From Treponema sp. (GTDB lineage: Bacteria; Spirochaetota; Spirochaetia; Treponematales; Treponemataceae): a stretch of DNA of 10,370 nt. Below, piece after piece: positions 1 to 7,455 of this stretch. The translations under genes and the position numbers were made by a program. The stretch's first letter is position 1, and every line of letters starts with the position of its first letter. The notes beneath the pieces were generated by a model that did not search any database, had not been told where the DNA came from, and was given only the letters and a program-made list of their open reading frames with translations. The stretch is taken from NCBI GenBank assembly GCA_012799545.1, contig JAAZLA010000081.1, positions 1-10,370 of the forward strand, written 5' to 3'.

Positions 1-108
1 ATGCTTATGGCAAAATTTTCTGTTATATCACCTCTTATGGGAGCCTGGTTCCCTGTATTTTTATTTGTGGGTATTAGTCTTGTATTATTACGTTATTCAA
101 AAACATAG
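1..108 (+). CDS. C-terminal end of a probable LptF/LptG (YjgP/YjgQ) family permease, partial
   Basis: An open frame enters from the left edge and ends at TAG 106-108, giving 35 residues. They form one hydrophobic helix with the pattern SPLMGAWFPVFLFVGISLVLLRY, preceded by a short polar stretch. A 'pl-a-W-P---f---g--ll-r' helix at the extreme C-terminus is typical of LptF/LptG, the inner-membrane subunits of the ABC exporter that moves lipopolysaccharide or another glycolipid to the outer membrane. The start lies outside the window, so the in-frame ATG at position 1 is probably internal. It sits 45 bases before tgt with no visible terminator, so the two are probably co-transcribed. The family call rests on one helix; any polytopic membrane protein with a similar last helix is an alternative. 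Confidence 0.6.
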   Translation: MLMAKFSVISPLMGAWFPVFLFVGISLVLLRYSKT

Positions 109-153
109 AAGTTTGAAACTATATTTTTTTAAGTCTTTAAGCTAAGGGGAAAA

Positions 154-1290
154 ATGAAAGAAATATTTACAATAGAACATCAAGATGAAAACTCACGAGC
201 AAGAACGGGTAGACTTTTGCTTCCGCATGGCAGTGTTCAAACACCTGTTTTTATGCCGGTTGGCACAAACGCAACGGTAAAAGCAATTACTGTTGACGAT
301 TTACACGAGATAGGCTTTGAAATTATTTTATCAAATACTTACCATTTATATCTTCGCCCTGGTTCAGATGTTATTGGAAATCTTGGCGGGCTACATGGCT
401 TTTCTCGCTGGGATAAAAATATTTTAACTGACTCCGGAGGCTTTCAAGTATTTTCACTTGCTCCCTTTCGAAAAATTAGAGAAGAAGGGGTGGAGTTTAA
501 AAGCCATATAGATGGCTCTTCTCATTTTTTGACTCCCGAAAAAATCGTGCAAGTACAGAGACAATTAAACTCCGACATACAAATGCAGCTCGATTTTTGC
601 TCTTCTTGGGGAGTCGATTATGCTGAAGCAAAGGAATCATTACGAATTACAAATGATTGGCTTTTGAGGGCAAAAAAAGAATGGAAAAAAACGCAAGCGG
701 ATGGGTATCAAGGGCTTTTGTTTCCCATAGTGCAGGGGAATTTTTTCAAAGATCTACGAGAAGAATCAGCAGATTTTGTAAGCAATCTAGATATGCCGGG
801 AATTGCGATCGGTGGTTTGTCTGTGGGGGAACCGCTTGAGATATATCAAGAAATGCTTTCTTTTACGGCACCTCTTTTGCCATATGAAAAAGTAAAATAC
901 GTTATGGGTATTGGAACCCCTGATTATATTTTAGATGCAATAGAAAACGGAATCGATATGTTTGATTGCGTGCTTCCTACCAGAAACGCACGAAATGGTT
1001 CCTATTTTACCCGAGATGGCGCCCTCGCTATAAAAAAAGAAGAACATCGGCTGAGTGCGGAAGCCATTGATGCCGAATGCAATTGCAAAGTATGCAAAAA
1101 TTATTCACGGGCCTATTTACGGCATTTATTTAAAACAAACGAAATGCTCAGCTCGATGCTTGCAAGTTATCATAATTTATATTTTTTACATGACATGGTA
1201 AAAAATGCACGCGAAGCAATTAAAAAAAATAATTTTACTGCGTATAAGAAATGTTTTTTAGACCGATATTTTAAACGAGGTGCAAAATGA
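154..1290 (+). CDS. tgt: tRNA-guanine transglycosylase (queuine tRNA-ribosyltransferase)
   Basis: Exchanges guanine-34 in the anticodon of GUN tRNAs (Asp, Asn, His, Tyr) for preQ1 or a related 7-deazaguanine, a step of queuosine formation in the cytoplasm. The 378 residues match the usual bacterial length. Visible signatures are SNTYHLYLRPG (60-70), DSGGFQVFSL with active-site Asp93, GIAIGGLSVGE (216-226), MFDCVLPTR with the nucleophile Asp271, and the zinc site Cys309-x-Cys311-x2-Cys314 with His340. Val224 in the GGLSVGE loop is the bacterial (preQ1-type) residue; eukaryotic enzymes carry Gly there. The usual substrate-pocket sequence DEC reads Asp147-Phe-Cys149 here, so the Glu is replaced by Phe. 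The start at 154 is supported by the Shine-Dalgarno-like AAGGGGA at 144-150. The stop overlaps the next gene by ATGA, suggesting translational coupling. Confidence 0.97.
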   Translation: MKEIFTIEHQDENSRARTGRLLLPHGSVQTPVFMPVGTNATVKAITVDDLHEIGFEIILSNTYHLYLRPGSDVIGNLGGLHGFSRWDKNILTDSGGFQVFSLAPFRKIREEGVEFKSHIDGSSHFLTPEKIVQVQRQLNSDIQMQLDFCSSWGVDYAEAKESLRITNDWLLRAKKEWKKTQADGYQGLLFPIVQGNFFKDLREESADFVSNLDMPGIAIGGLSVGEPLEIYQEMLSFTAPLLPYEKVKYVMGIGTPDYILDAIENGIDMFDCVLPTRNARNGSYFTRDGALAIKKEEHRLSAEAIDAECNCKVCKNYSRAYLRHLFKTNEMLSSMLASYHNLYFLHDMVKNAREAIKKNNFTAYKKCFLDRYFKRGAK

Positions 1291-2633
1291 AAAAATGCCA
1301 TGGTTTTTGTATTGTTTTCTTTATCCTCTTTTCGGTTTTTCTTTTTTCTGCAGATGCAGATTTCAGCGAGATAGAAAAAAGGGAAAGAACGCTTGTCTAC
1401 GGTTTGGAATCTGATGTTACAAGCTTAATTGATACGCTTATAAAAGAAAAAGACTTTACTTATACAAATCAATTATTTGATATATATGTACAATCACAAA
1501 ATATTGTTGTGCGAGAAAAAATAATTCTCTATTTTATGAATGCAGAAGATTATGCCTTAAAAGAGCTTGTCTTAGAAACGCTTGAAGACCCATGGGATGA
1601 AAAAAAGCAAGTTGTAAAAGCTATGTTGCAGTATGTGGGAAAACTGAAAATCACAGAGGCAGGTCCCCTTATTTTAGACCTCGTTAAAACTGATGATGAG
1701 GCATATTTTGAAAATGCGGTAATCGCCTTGGGATTGGTCGGCGGCGAAGAAGAAGCCTTATATCTTGCGGAATATTTTCAAAATGAAGCACCGAGCGTTA
1801 TAAAAAAACAAGCTTTGATGAAGGCTCTCGTAAACATGAATGAAGAAGCGATTTGGGATTTTCTCGTTGAAACAATGCAAAATGAAGATGAAAATACCTA
1901 CGTGCGAATGTATGCGAGCGAAGCCTTGGGGAATACAAAAAAGCCTGAAGCTGTTGACCTGTTAATCGATATGTTTAGTAATAGTGATATAAATATTCGA
2001 GTCTATGCTATTAAGGGGCTTGCACATTTTAATGATGAAAAAACGATACAGGTACTTATAGAAGCCTTAAAAGATAATAATTATAGGGTTCGGCTCGAAG
2101 CTATAGAAGCATTTAAAAAAAATAAGGACGAGCGAGCAGTGAACTCTCTTTTATATCGAGCTGAGCATGATCCCGAAATGAGCGTAAAGCAAAAGGCTTA
2201 TGAAACGCTTGCTATTCTCAATACAGAGGCTGTTCGACGCTTTTTCAAAAAAGCGATCGAAAATTCTAAGCACAACACTGACCTTCGCATAAAAGCTGTA
2301 GCTGTTTCCCTTGAACAAGAAATAGAAGCAGTCTATCAGTCTATTTTTGATCTTGCGAAAGAAAGTTTAAAAGATGATAAGTTAAAAAACATACGCTATG
2401 CCTTGGGTAAAGAGTTTGCAAAATATAAAAATAAAGCCTTTGAAGAAGTTTGTGAATTATATTTATCTCATACAGATGTTTCAACAAAGGGAACAGGATT
2501 GGATATTTTTATTACAAACGCTTATGTGAGTCTTGTTCCAAAAGTGCAGGCTATTGCAAACAACGATAAAGAAGGTGCAAACCAAAAAAAAGCCCGTCTT
2601 GCTTTAGAAAAGACAGGCTTTGATTTAAAATAA
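1287..2633 (+). CDS. Secreted HEAT-repeat protein, function unknown
   Basis: 448 residues. A basic start and hydrophobic core (residues 1-21) look like a signal peptide, with likely cleavage near SADA (21-24). There is no lipobox cysteine, so a soluble periplasmic protein is predicted. The rest is almost entirely helical and holds degenerate HEAT (PBS-lyase-like) repeats, clearest at about 107-135, 138-165, 204-232, 235-263 and 266-293; each has the form 'vR--A--aL------av--Li---'. Such solenoids usually act as protein-binding scaffolds; no catalytic motif is visible. The ATG lies in the tgt stop (ATGA, 1287-1290), with GAGGTG just upstream at 1277-1282 as ribosome binding site. Its 3' end is one base from the convergent vWA gene, and codons 433-445 double as the terminator of that opposite-strand unit. 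I do not recognise a named orthologue. Confidence 0.85.
   Translation: MKKCHGFCIVFFILFSVFLFSADADFSEIEKRERTLVYGLESDVTSLIDTLIKEKDFTYTNQLFDIYVQSQNIVVREKIILYFMNAEDYALKELVLETLEDPWDEKKQVVKAMLQYVGKLKITEAGPLILDLVKTDDEAYFENAVIALGLVGGEEEALYLAEYFQNEAPSVIKKQALMKALVNMNEEAIWDFLVETMQNEDENTYVRMYASEALGNTKKPEAVDLLIDMFSNSDINIRVYAIKGLAHFNDEKTIQVLIEALKDNNYRVRLEAIEAFKKNKDERAVNSLLYRAEHDPEMSVKQKAYETLAILNTEAVRRFFKKAIENSKHNTDLRIKAVAVSLEQEIEAVYQSIFDLAKESLKDDKLKNIRYALGKEFAKYKNKAFEEVCELYLSHTDVSTKGTGLDIFITNAYVSLVPKVQAIANNDKEGANQKKARLALEKTGFDLK
2584..2621 (-). terminator. Rho-independent terminator of the leftward vWA gene
   Basis: Read on the - strand the RNA forms an 11-bp stem: AAGCCUGUCUU (2620-2610) pairs with AAGACGGGCUU (2600-2590), including one U-G wobble, around a 9-base loop. 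It is followed at once by a run of U from the A-tract 2584-2591. On the + strand the wobble becomes a C-A mismatch and no U-run follows directly, so the structure is oriented for leftward transcription. It begins 13 bases after the vWA stop codon, inside the HEAT gene. Seen by base pairing; termination itself is inferred. Confidence 0.85.
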
Positions 2634-2634
2634 T

Positions 2635-4674
2635 TTATTTTTTTATATATTTCTTTTTATCTTCTTCCGGAATAACCGATAAGAGTAGTTCATTGAGTTT
2701 TTCTGTTTGAGACTCATACTCGCTAAACATAATACGTGTGATGTAACCATGATCAGAAATAATTGTAATCGGAGTGTTTAAGCAATCTTCAATGATATTT
2801 GAATCAGCTTCAGGAAAATATTTTGGCTTAAGGAGTGCTAAACTACAGCTTTGACCATCATAGCGTATTTCAGCAATATTCGCGGGAACTTTAATAAAGA
2901 AAATTGAGAAAACTGATAGACCACCACCGATCGATTTTCTAGCTCCAGCTGATAAGGCATGTATATTTCGTGAGCCAATTTTCTTTGTTTGCCCCTCAAC
3001 AGTGAGTTCTAAGATAATTGTTCCATCTTTCTTTGTCGGTATTTTTTCCTTACTGTTTGCAGCTCTTATTTTTGATTGTGGTTTAAGCGAACGGATACTT
3101 GGAAGTCTAAGAGCGCTTTCATTTCCGCTAAAGCTTGGAAGTGTCATTTTATTTGAATCTCTAAATCTATTTTGTTTGTTTTTTTCTTCATCGTTAAGTG
3201 TTCTTGTTTGCTCTGTTTGAGATTTATTTTTATCAATGCTTGGAAGTGTCATTTTATTTGTATCTTTAAATCTACTTTGTGCATTTTTCAAAGGATCATC
3301 TGTTTGATAAACCGTTTCTTGTTCTGTTTTTTTGAGCAAAGCATTGTTTGTTTTTTGTATTTGAGAAACATGATTTGTAATTTCAGCTAAGGTCAATTTT
3401 GTGCTAGATACCTTTGTTGGATCTATTTGACCTAAAACAGAATCTTTTTGTATATGACTTGGTTCTTGTTTTTTCTCTTCTTCAGTTTTTGCCCCTAAGC
3501 TCAGATTTCTAGATACATTTAAGATAATAATTATAATGAGTATAATTACGATTATTATGAGAAAAATTTTAAGTAATAAAAAACCTGTTGTTCCGAGGAT
3601 TGCAAGGAAGCTCGATTGCTGTGCTAAGTCGAGTGTAAATCGTAAACTCTGTGGATTGGTTCTAACCTTGTCGGCAAACTCAAATTCTGCATGGAGAATC
3701 TGTTCTCCTTCGTCTAAGTTTTTCGGGAGATTTATTTGCACGGATGTTTTTTTTGTACGTCCTGGCTTTACAGAGATAAAGCTAGTTGATTTAAGAATAT
3801 TTTTATCTGCAAGAAGGATTCGATCAAGTTGTAAGTGAATTGCTGTATCGGAAGTATTTTCGATGTAGAGCGGTAAGCGAAACTGATAGTTTTTTTTACC
3901 GAGATTTTCTTTTGTTGAAATTTTTGGCAGTTGAAAAGCTGATGCTATAAAATCTCCCTTGACAGCTTGATTATCATCTAAATCTGCGCTTACAATTCCA
4001 TTATTGTTTTGTAAATTTGTTGCATATTCATAAAAAAGCTCTTCATTAAAAGCATCGGATTTTCCTTCTAAAATAAAGTCGCCTTCGCTTTCATGTAGTT
4101 TTGCTGTCGTTAAACGTCCTGTAAAATCTTTTACCATGACGTTTTCTGGAAAGGGTGCTTTTATAAAATACACTAAAACACCTTGGCCCTGCAGTGCATT
4201 TAAAGCGGTTTGGATTGCATTTTCCAAAACCTGTGGCTCTTCGCCATAGTATTGACTAGACATTGGTGGCTTAAAAACACCATCTGAGATGATTACCAAA
4301 ACTTTTTGCGTATAGGCATTGAGAGAGTTTATGTATTGTCTTGAGTAGGATAGTGCTTCAATAAAATTTGAATAGGAGCCGAGCGGATATAAAAGACTAA
4401 ATCGTGCAACAATTTTCTCTACATCACTTTGACTTCGTATTTTTTGACTTACTTCTAGATAGGGTTTTTCAGTAAAAGTAAGAAGGTGAAAAGAGTCTTC
4501 GAGACGAATAAAATTTTCGCAAATACCTTGAAGTACTTTTTCGTTTATTTCGGAAAAATAGGGAAGCATTGAGTTCGAATTATCTAAAAGGACAATTATA
4601 TCCGCTGTTTTTTCTTGCGAAAAAGAAAAAATAGCTAAAAGAGCTAAAAAAACAACTACACATTTTTTTTTCAT
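2635..4674 (-). CDS. Single-pass membrane protein with extracytoplasmic von Willebrand A domain and long predicted cytoplasmic tail
   Basis: 679 residues from the ATG at 4674. That start is preferred over the in-frame TTG at 4689 because GGAG (4684-4687) sits nine bases before the ATG and overlaps the TTG. Layout: signal peptide 1-19 (cut before Gln20); vWA domain about 24-225 with metal-site (MIDAS) residues Asp31-x-Ser33-x-Ser35 and Asp131 in VLVIISDG, the middle Thr being replaced by Ser/Asn near 100-103; a beta-rich segment 245-350; one very hydrophobic membrane helix about 363-386 (Ile/Leu/Val run); a polar linker 390-545 holding a duplicated NKMTLPS motif (473-479 and 508-514); and a compact C-terminal domain about 550-668. 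vWA domains with an intact metal site usually bind protein partners. The layout resembles Bat-type membrane vWA proteins, but the C-terminal domain is not one I recognise; it may be a degenerate FHA-like fold. Own promoter likely at 4718-4726; terminator at 2584-2621. Confidence 0.85.
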   Translation of the reverse strand: MKKKCVVVFLALLAIFSFSQEKTADIIVLLDNSNSMLPYFSEINEKVLQGICENFIRLEDSFHLLTFTEKPYLEVSQKIRSQSDVEKIVARFSLLYPLGSYSNFIEALSYSRQYINSLNAYTQKVLVIISDGVFKPPMSSQYYGEEPQVLENAIQTALNALQGQGVLVYFIKAPFPENVMVKDFTGRLTTAKLHESEGDFILEGKSDAFNEELFYEYATNLQNNNGIVSADLDDNQAVKGDFIASAFQLPKISTKENLGKKNYQFRLPLYIENTSDTAIHLQLDRILLADKNILKSTSFISVKPGRTKKTSVQINLPKNLDEGEQILHAEFEFADKVRTNPQSLRFTLDLAQQSSFLAILGTTGFLLLKIFLIIIVIILIIIIILNVSRNLSLGAKTEEEKKQEPSHIQKDSVLGQIDPTKVSSTKLTLAEITNHVSQIQKTNNALLKKTEQETVYQTDDPLKNAQSRFKDTNKMTLPSIDKNKSQTEQTRTLNDEEKNKQNRFRDSNKMTLPSFSGNESALRLPSIRSLKPQSKIRAANSKEKIPTKKDGTIILELTVEGQTKKIGSRNIHALSAGARKSIGGGLSVFSIFFIKVPANIAEIRYDGQSCSLALLKPKYFPEADSNIIEDCLNTPITIISDHGYITRIMFSEYESQTEKLNELLLSVIPEEDKKKYIKK
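3133..3279 (-). repeat. In-frame direct repeat in the vWA protein tail (NKMTLPS duplication)
   Basis: A 23-base stretch at 3133-3155 recurs exactly at 3238-3260, and the similarity continues to 3174 and 3279 with a few changes. The offset is 105 bases (35 codons). The encoded copies are RFKDTNKMTLPSIDKN and RFRDSNKMTLPSFSGN. A third, weaker LPSI follows at residues 524-527 of the protein. Confidence 0.9.
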
Positions 4675-4689
4675 ATAATACAACTCCAA

Positions 4690-4727
4690 GTGTTATAATT
4701 AGATTTTCTTTTGCCTAATTATAACAC
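4690..4727. repeat. 13-bp perfect inverted repeat before the vWA gene
   Basis: GTGTTATAATTAG (4690-4702) and CTAATTATAACAC (4715-4727) are perfect reverse complements around a 12-base spacer. In RNA they form a weak, AU-rich stem (three G-C pairs) that ends directly before the Shine-Dalgarno GGAG of the vWA gene. No U-tract follows on the - strand, so it does not look like a normal terminator of greA. The distal arm overlaps an extended -10 element, so an operator for a repressor is the main alternative. Confidence 0.8.
4718..4726 (-). promoter_or_regulatory. Extended -10 promoter for the vWA gene
   Basis: The - strand reads TGTTATAAT, a perfect TGn plus TATAAT extended -10 element. The -35 region around 4741-4746 (CTGTGA) is poor, as is common when TGn is present. 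The predicted start near 4711 gives a leader of about 37 bases containing the proximal arm of the inverted repeat and the ribosome binding site. Transcription may also read through from greA. Confidence 0.5.
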
Positions 4728-4753
4728 CTTTAAGGATTATTCACAGTACTTTT

Positions 4754-7441
4754 TTAAAATTCGGCTTCAGAAATAGAAAGAACCGTGTATGAACAATCTC
4801 TTTGATTTATAACAAAGTCGAGTTTTTCTTTTTCTTTTGCACCAAGAAAGGCGTTCCCAAGCGGTGACATATAGGAAATAACGTTATTATCTGGATCAGA
4901 TTCCCATGGTCCTAAGATGGTGTACTGTTCTTCTTCATTTGTTTTATTATTTTTAAGCCTAACCATTGTCCCAAAAGAAACACGTATTGTTGTAAGTGTC
5001 GTTGGGTCAAAGATTTGCGCTCTGTCTATTTCATCTTGTAGGCGAGTTGCCTGTGCATTTAATTGGACTTGCTTTTCCTTAGCAGCCTTATATTCTGCGT
5101 TTTCTCGCAAGTCTCCAAGTGCCATCGCTTCCCCAATTTCTTTTGAGTTTTCTGGAATTTCAACAGTAGCAATATGCTCGAGTTGTTGTTTTTTAACTTC
5201 AAGCATTTTACTTGTAACAATGAGCCCTTTTGCAACAATCGTTTTTTCTTCTGCGCCATAAAACTTAAAGTCAGTATGTTTTTCCATAATTTTATTTCGT
5301 AAATTGGATTTTATAGCAGGATCGAGGTCGCGAATATCATTTATAACCGTGTAAAGACGAGTTATAGTGTCTGTGTCATTCTCGAGTAGATACTCAAGTA
5401 AGGTGTTTTTCTTAAATAAAAGATTTTGTACTTGTTTGTTTATTTTTCGATTTAAGGTTGTATCCCTTTGATTTGCAATTTCTCTAAAAGTAAGGTCGAT
5501 GATATTGAGCATTGTTATAAGTTGCTTTTCATATGGGACATCAGTAAACCATTCTTCCTCTTGGCATTCGCTAAAGAAAAAGATTGCAGCTTCTCGATAG
5601 TCTTTATAATTATCAAAACAATTGATAGACATTTGTTTTACTTTTTCCACATGACCTGCACTAATGAGGGCGTTTAAAAGGTCTATTTGCAAGACAGTTG
5701 GAAATAGTCGGATATATATATCTGACCAATTGGGGAGTAAGCTCTTTATGCTTGATAAAAAGTCCTTGCGTAAGAAGGTGTTTTTCGTATCCTTGAGGGC
5801 GAGGTAGCTTGCGTTTGGGTTTTCAAGTTCTTCGAAAAGTTGTGCAAAGGTAAAGGTGATACCAGGATCAAGATGCGGATGTTGAGCAACTATGCGCTTT
5901 ACAACTAAAAAAGAAGCAAGTGTTTGCTCGTTTACGATATTTATAGCACGTAAAAAGCCGACAAAGTATGAAAACATTTCGGTGAAAAGCTCTGAACTTA
6001 TGTCCGCATCTGCCAAGAATTTCATGAGAATATCGATACGCGCAAAAAATTGTTTTTGTGCTTTAAATTCGTTGGAAAGTTTTTCTTCTTGAGATATAGC
6101 TCTATCTCTCACAGTATAGAGAGAAATATCGTTTGGATTTACACCAAAACTTGCATCTGTTTCAAGGATTTTTCGCGCAGCAGTGCTCCAGCTTGTCCAT
6201 TGACTTTGCTCAAGAATGCCTGGCACGAGTTCAGCTTTTATTCGTTTAAAATCGCAATTATTATTGAAACTTTTTATTATAGTTTTAAGCATCCACACCT
6301 TATCTTCTTTTGCTTTTTTTGCGAGTTCTTCTCGAGATTTTGTTGCTTTCAAAACCCAAATATGTTCACCGTGAAGTGGTTGCAGTGCATCGACGGCCAT
6401 TTTGAGCGACATGCTGCGAACTCCAAACTTTCGGCCAAAGTTAATTTCAATCTCATCGCTTTCAACCTTTCGAATAATACCAACACCCCAAGAACGGTGA
6501 AAGACAAAATTCTTTGTGTCAAAGGATATGTGTTTTTCAAAATCAGAAATAGCTTCAAAAACGTTTCGCCAGTTTTGTGTAAGGTTTGAAATTTTAATAT
6601 ATTCATCGAGTTGGCTGTGGTCAGCATATTTTTCTTTGAAGCAGTCTACAATTTCTCGCCTTGCCCAACCGTCTTTTTCATCAATACTTAAAACAAGTTT
6701 TAGAATATCGATGGCGGTATTCCAGTCTTTTGAGTCCTTATAGTAAGTGTAGAGTTCTTGCATAAGAAGGGCGCTTTTATCAGCGTTTATAGTCTTTGCA
6801 ATTTTTCTCTGTACAAGATAGAAAAAATCGATTTCTTCAGGTATGAGTTCGACAAGCTTTGTCCACATTTCTTTTAATTGATTGACTGATTTTTTGCTCA
6901 CATAGCGAAGAAGCGCTTTTTTATAATAATCAATTGCATCGTCGCGTTTTCCTTCTTTTTCATACTGCTCTGCGAGAAGTTTTGCGATATCTGCTTCTTC
7001 ATAATCGATACGTACTATTTGTTCATATACTTCCCAAATAGCTTCAGCGTTTTCTTCCTTATATGCATCTGCAAGGGTTCGAAGTGCGAATTTATTGGTT
7101 TCTTCTTCTTCGAGAATTGCCTTACAAAGAAATATCACAATGCTGTTTTTGTGATTGTCAACAAAAATTGTTACAAGGGAAGAGAGAGCTGAGTTGTCGA
7201 GCGACTTGAGCTTTAATCCCAGCATACCGGAAAGATACAGTGCTATGATTGAGTTCTTCGAGTGTGCGAGATGTTCATCGCAAATTTCTTTTACTTCGCT
7301 TATGACATTTTGCTCTTTTGCTTTTTCAACAACGGCAGACAATTCTAAAAAATGATTTTTAGTATAATTTGAAATGGTTGCTCTTGTCCATTTTTCTTCG
7401 TTTAACATTTCTTGTACTGATGATATGAGAGCTTCAGACAT
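4754..7441 (-). CDS. greA: Giant GreA: transcript cleavage factor with long TPR-like N-terminal extension
   Basis: 895 residues, against about 158 for ordinary GreA. The C-terminal part from about 732 is a complete GreA: a coiled coil with GDLRENAEYKAAKE (776-789), whose Asp777 and Glu780 match the acidic tip that reaches the RNA polymerase active site to stimulate cleavage of backtracked RNA, then the FKBP-like domain (about 820-895) with SPLGNAFLGAKE. The first 300 residues are helical with TPR-like pairs, best at about 155-185 and 240-265. A short beta module at 312-355, HRSWGVGIIRKV followed by INFGRKFGVRSMSL, recalls the 'h-swGvG-I' core of CarD/SH3-like polymerase-binding modules; that likeness is my inference. 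Residues 360-730 are helical and unrecognised. AGGAG (7448-7452) stands six bases before the ATG. The gene follows the TPR gene by 14 bases and is probably in its operon. Long GreA of this kind is known in Borrelia and Treponema. Confidence 0.92.
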   Translation of the reverse strand: MSEALISSVQEMLNEEKWTRATISNYTKNHFLELSAVVEKAKEQNVISEVKEICDEHLAHSKNSIIALYLSGMLGLKLKSLDNSALSSLVTIFVDNHKNSIVIFLCKAILEEEETNKFALRTLADAYKEENAEAIWEVYEQIVRIDYEEADIAKLLAEQYEKEGKRDDAIDYYKKALLRYVSKKSVNQLKEMWTKLVELIPEEIDFFYLVQRKIAKTINADKSALLMQELYTYYKDSKDWNTAIDILKLVLSIDEKDGWARREIVDCFKEKYADHSQLDEYIKISNLTQNWRNVFEAISDFEKHISFDTKNFVFHRSWGVGIIRKVESDEIEINFGRKFGVRSMSLKMAVDALQPLHGEHIWVLKATKSREELAKKAKEDKVWMLKTIIKSFNNNCDFKRIKAELVPGILEQSQWTSWSTAARKILETDASFGVNPNDISLYTVRDRAISQEEKLSNEFKAQKQFFARIDILMKFLADADISSELFTEMFSYFVGFLRAINIVNEQTLASFLVVKRIVAQHPHLDPGITFTFAQLFEELENPNASYLALKDTKNTFLRKDFLSSIKSLLPNWSDIYIRLFPTVLQIDLLNALISAGHVEKVKQMSINCFDNYKDYREAAIFFFSECQEEEWFTDVPYEKQLITMLNIIDLTFREIANQRDTTLNRKINKQVQNLLFKKNTLLEYLLENDTDTITRLYTVINDIRDLDPAIKSNLRNKIMEKHTDFKFYGAEEKTIVAKGLIVTSKMLEVKKQQLEHIATVEIPENSKEIGEAMALGDLRENAEYKAAKEKQVQLNAQATRLQDEIDRAQIFDPTTLTTIRVSFGTMVRLKNNKTNEEEQYTILGPWESDPDNNVISYMSPLGNAFLGAKEKEKLDFVINQRDCSYTVLSISEAEF

Positions 7442-7455
7442 TGGTTACTCCTGTT

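Noticed and set aside
3536..3838. A 100-codon + strand frame opposite the vWA gene
   Set aside because: It is antisense to the membrane helix and beta segment of a well-supported gene, with no ribosome binding site and no family features.
4675..4689. In-frame TTG at 4689 as the start of the vWA gene
   Set aside because: The TTG overlaps the GGAG ribosome binding site that is well placed for the ATG at 4674, and the signal peptide begins naturally at MKKK.
6050..6589. A 179-codon open frame on the + strand inside greA
   Set aside because: It lies wholly antisense to a convincing GreA protein. Its translation is Phe/Ser/Cys-rich and low in recognisable structure, as expected from the reverse of a Lys/Glu-rich gene, and there is no ribosome binding site.
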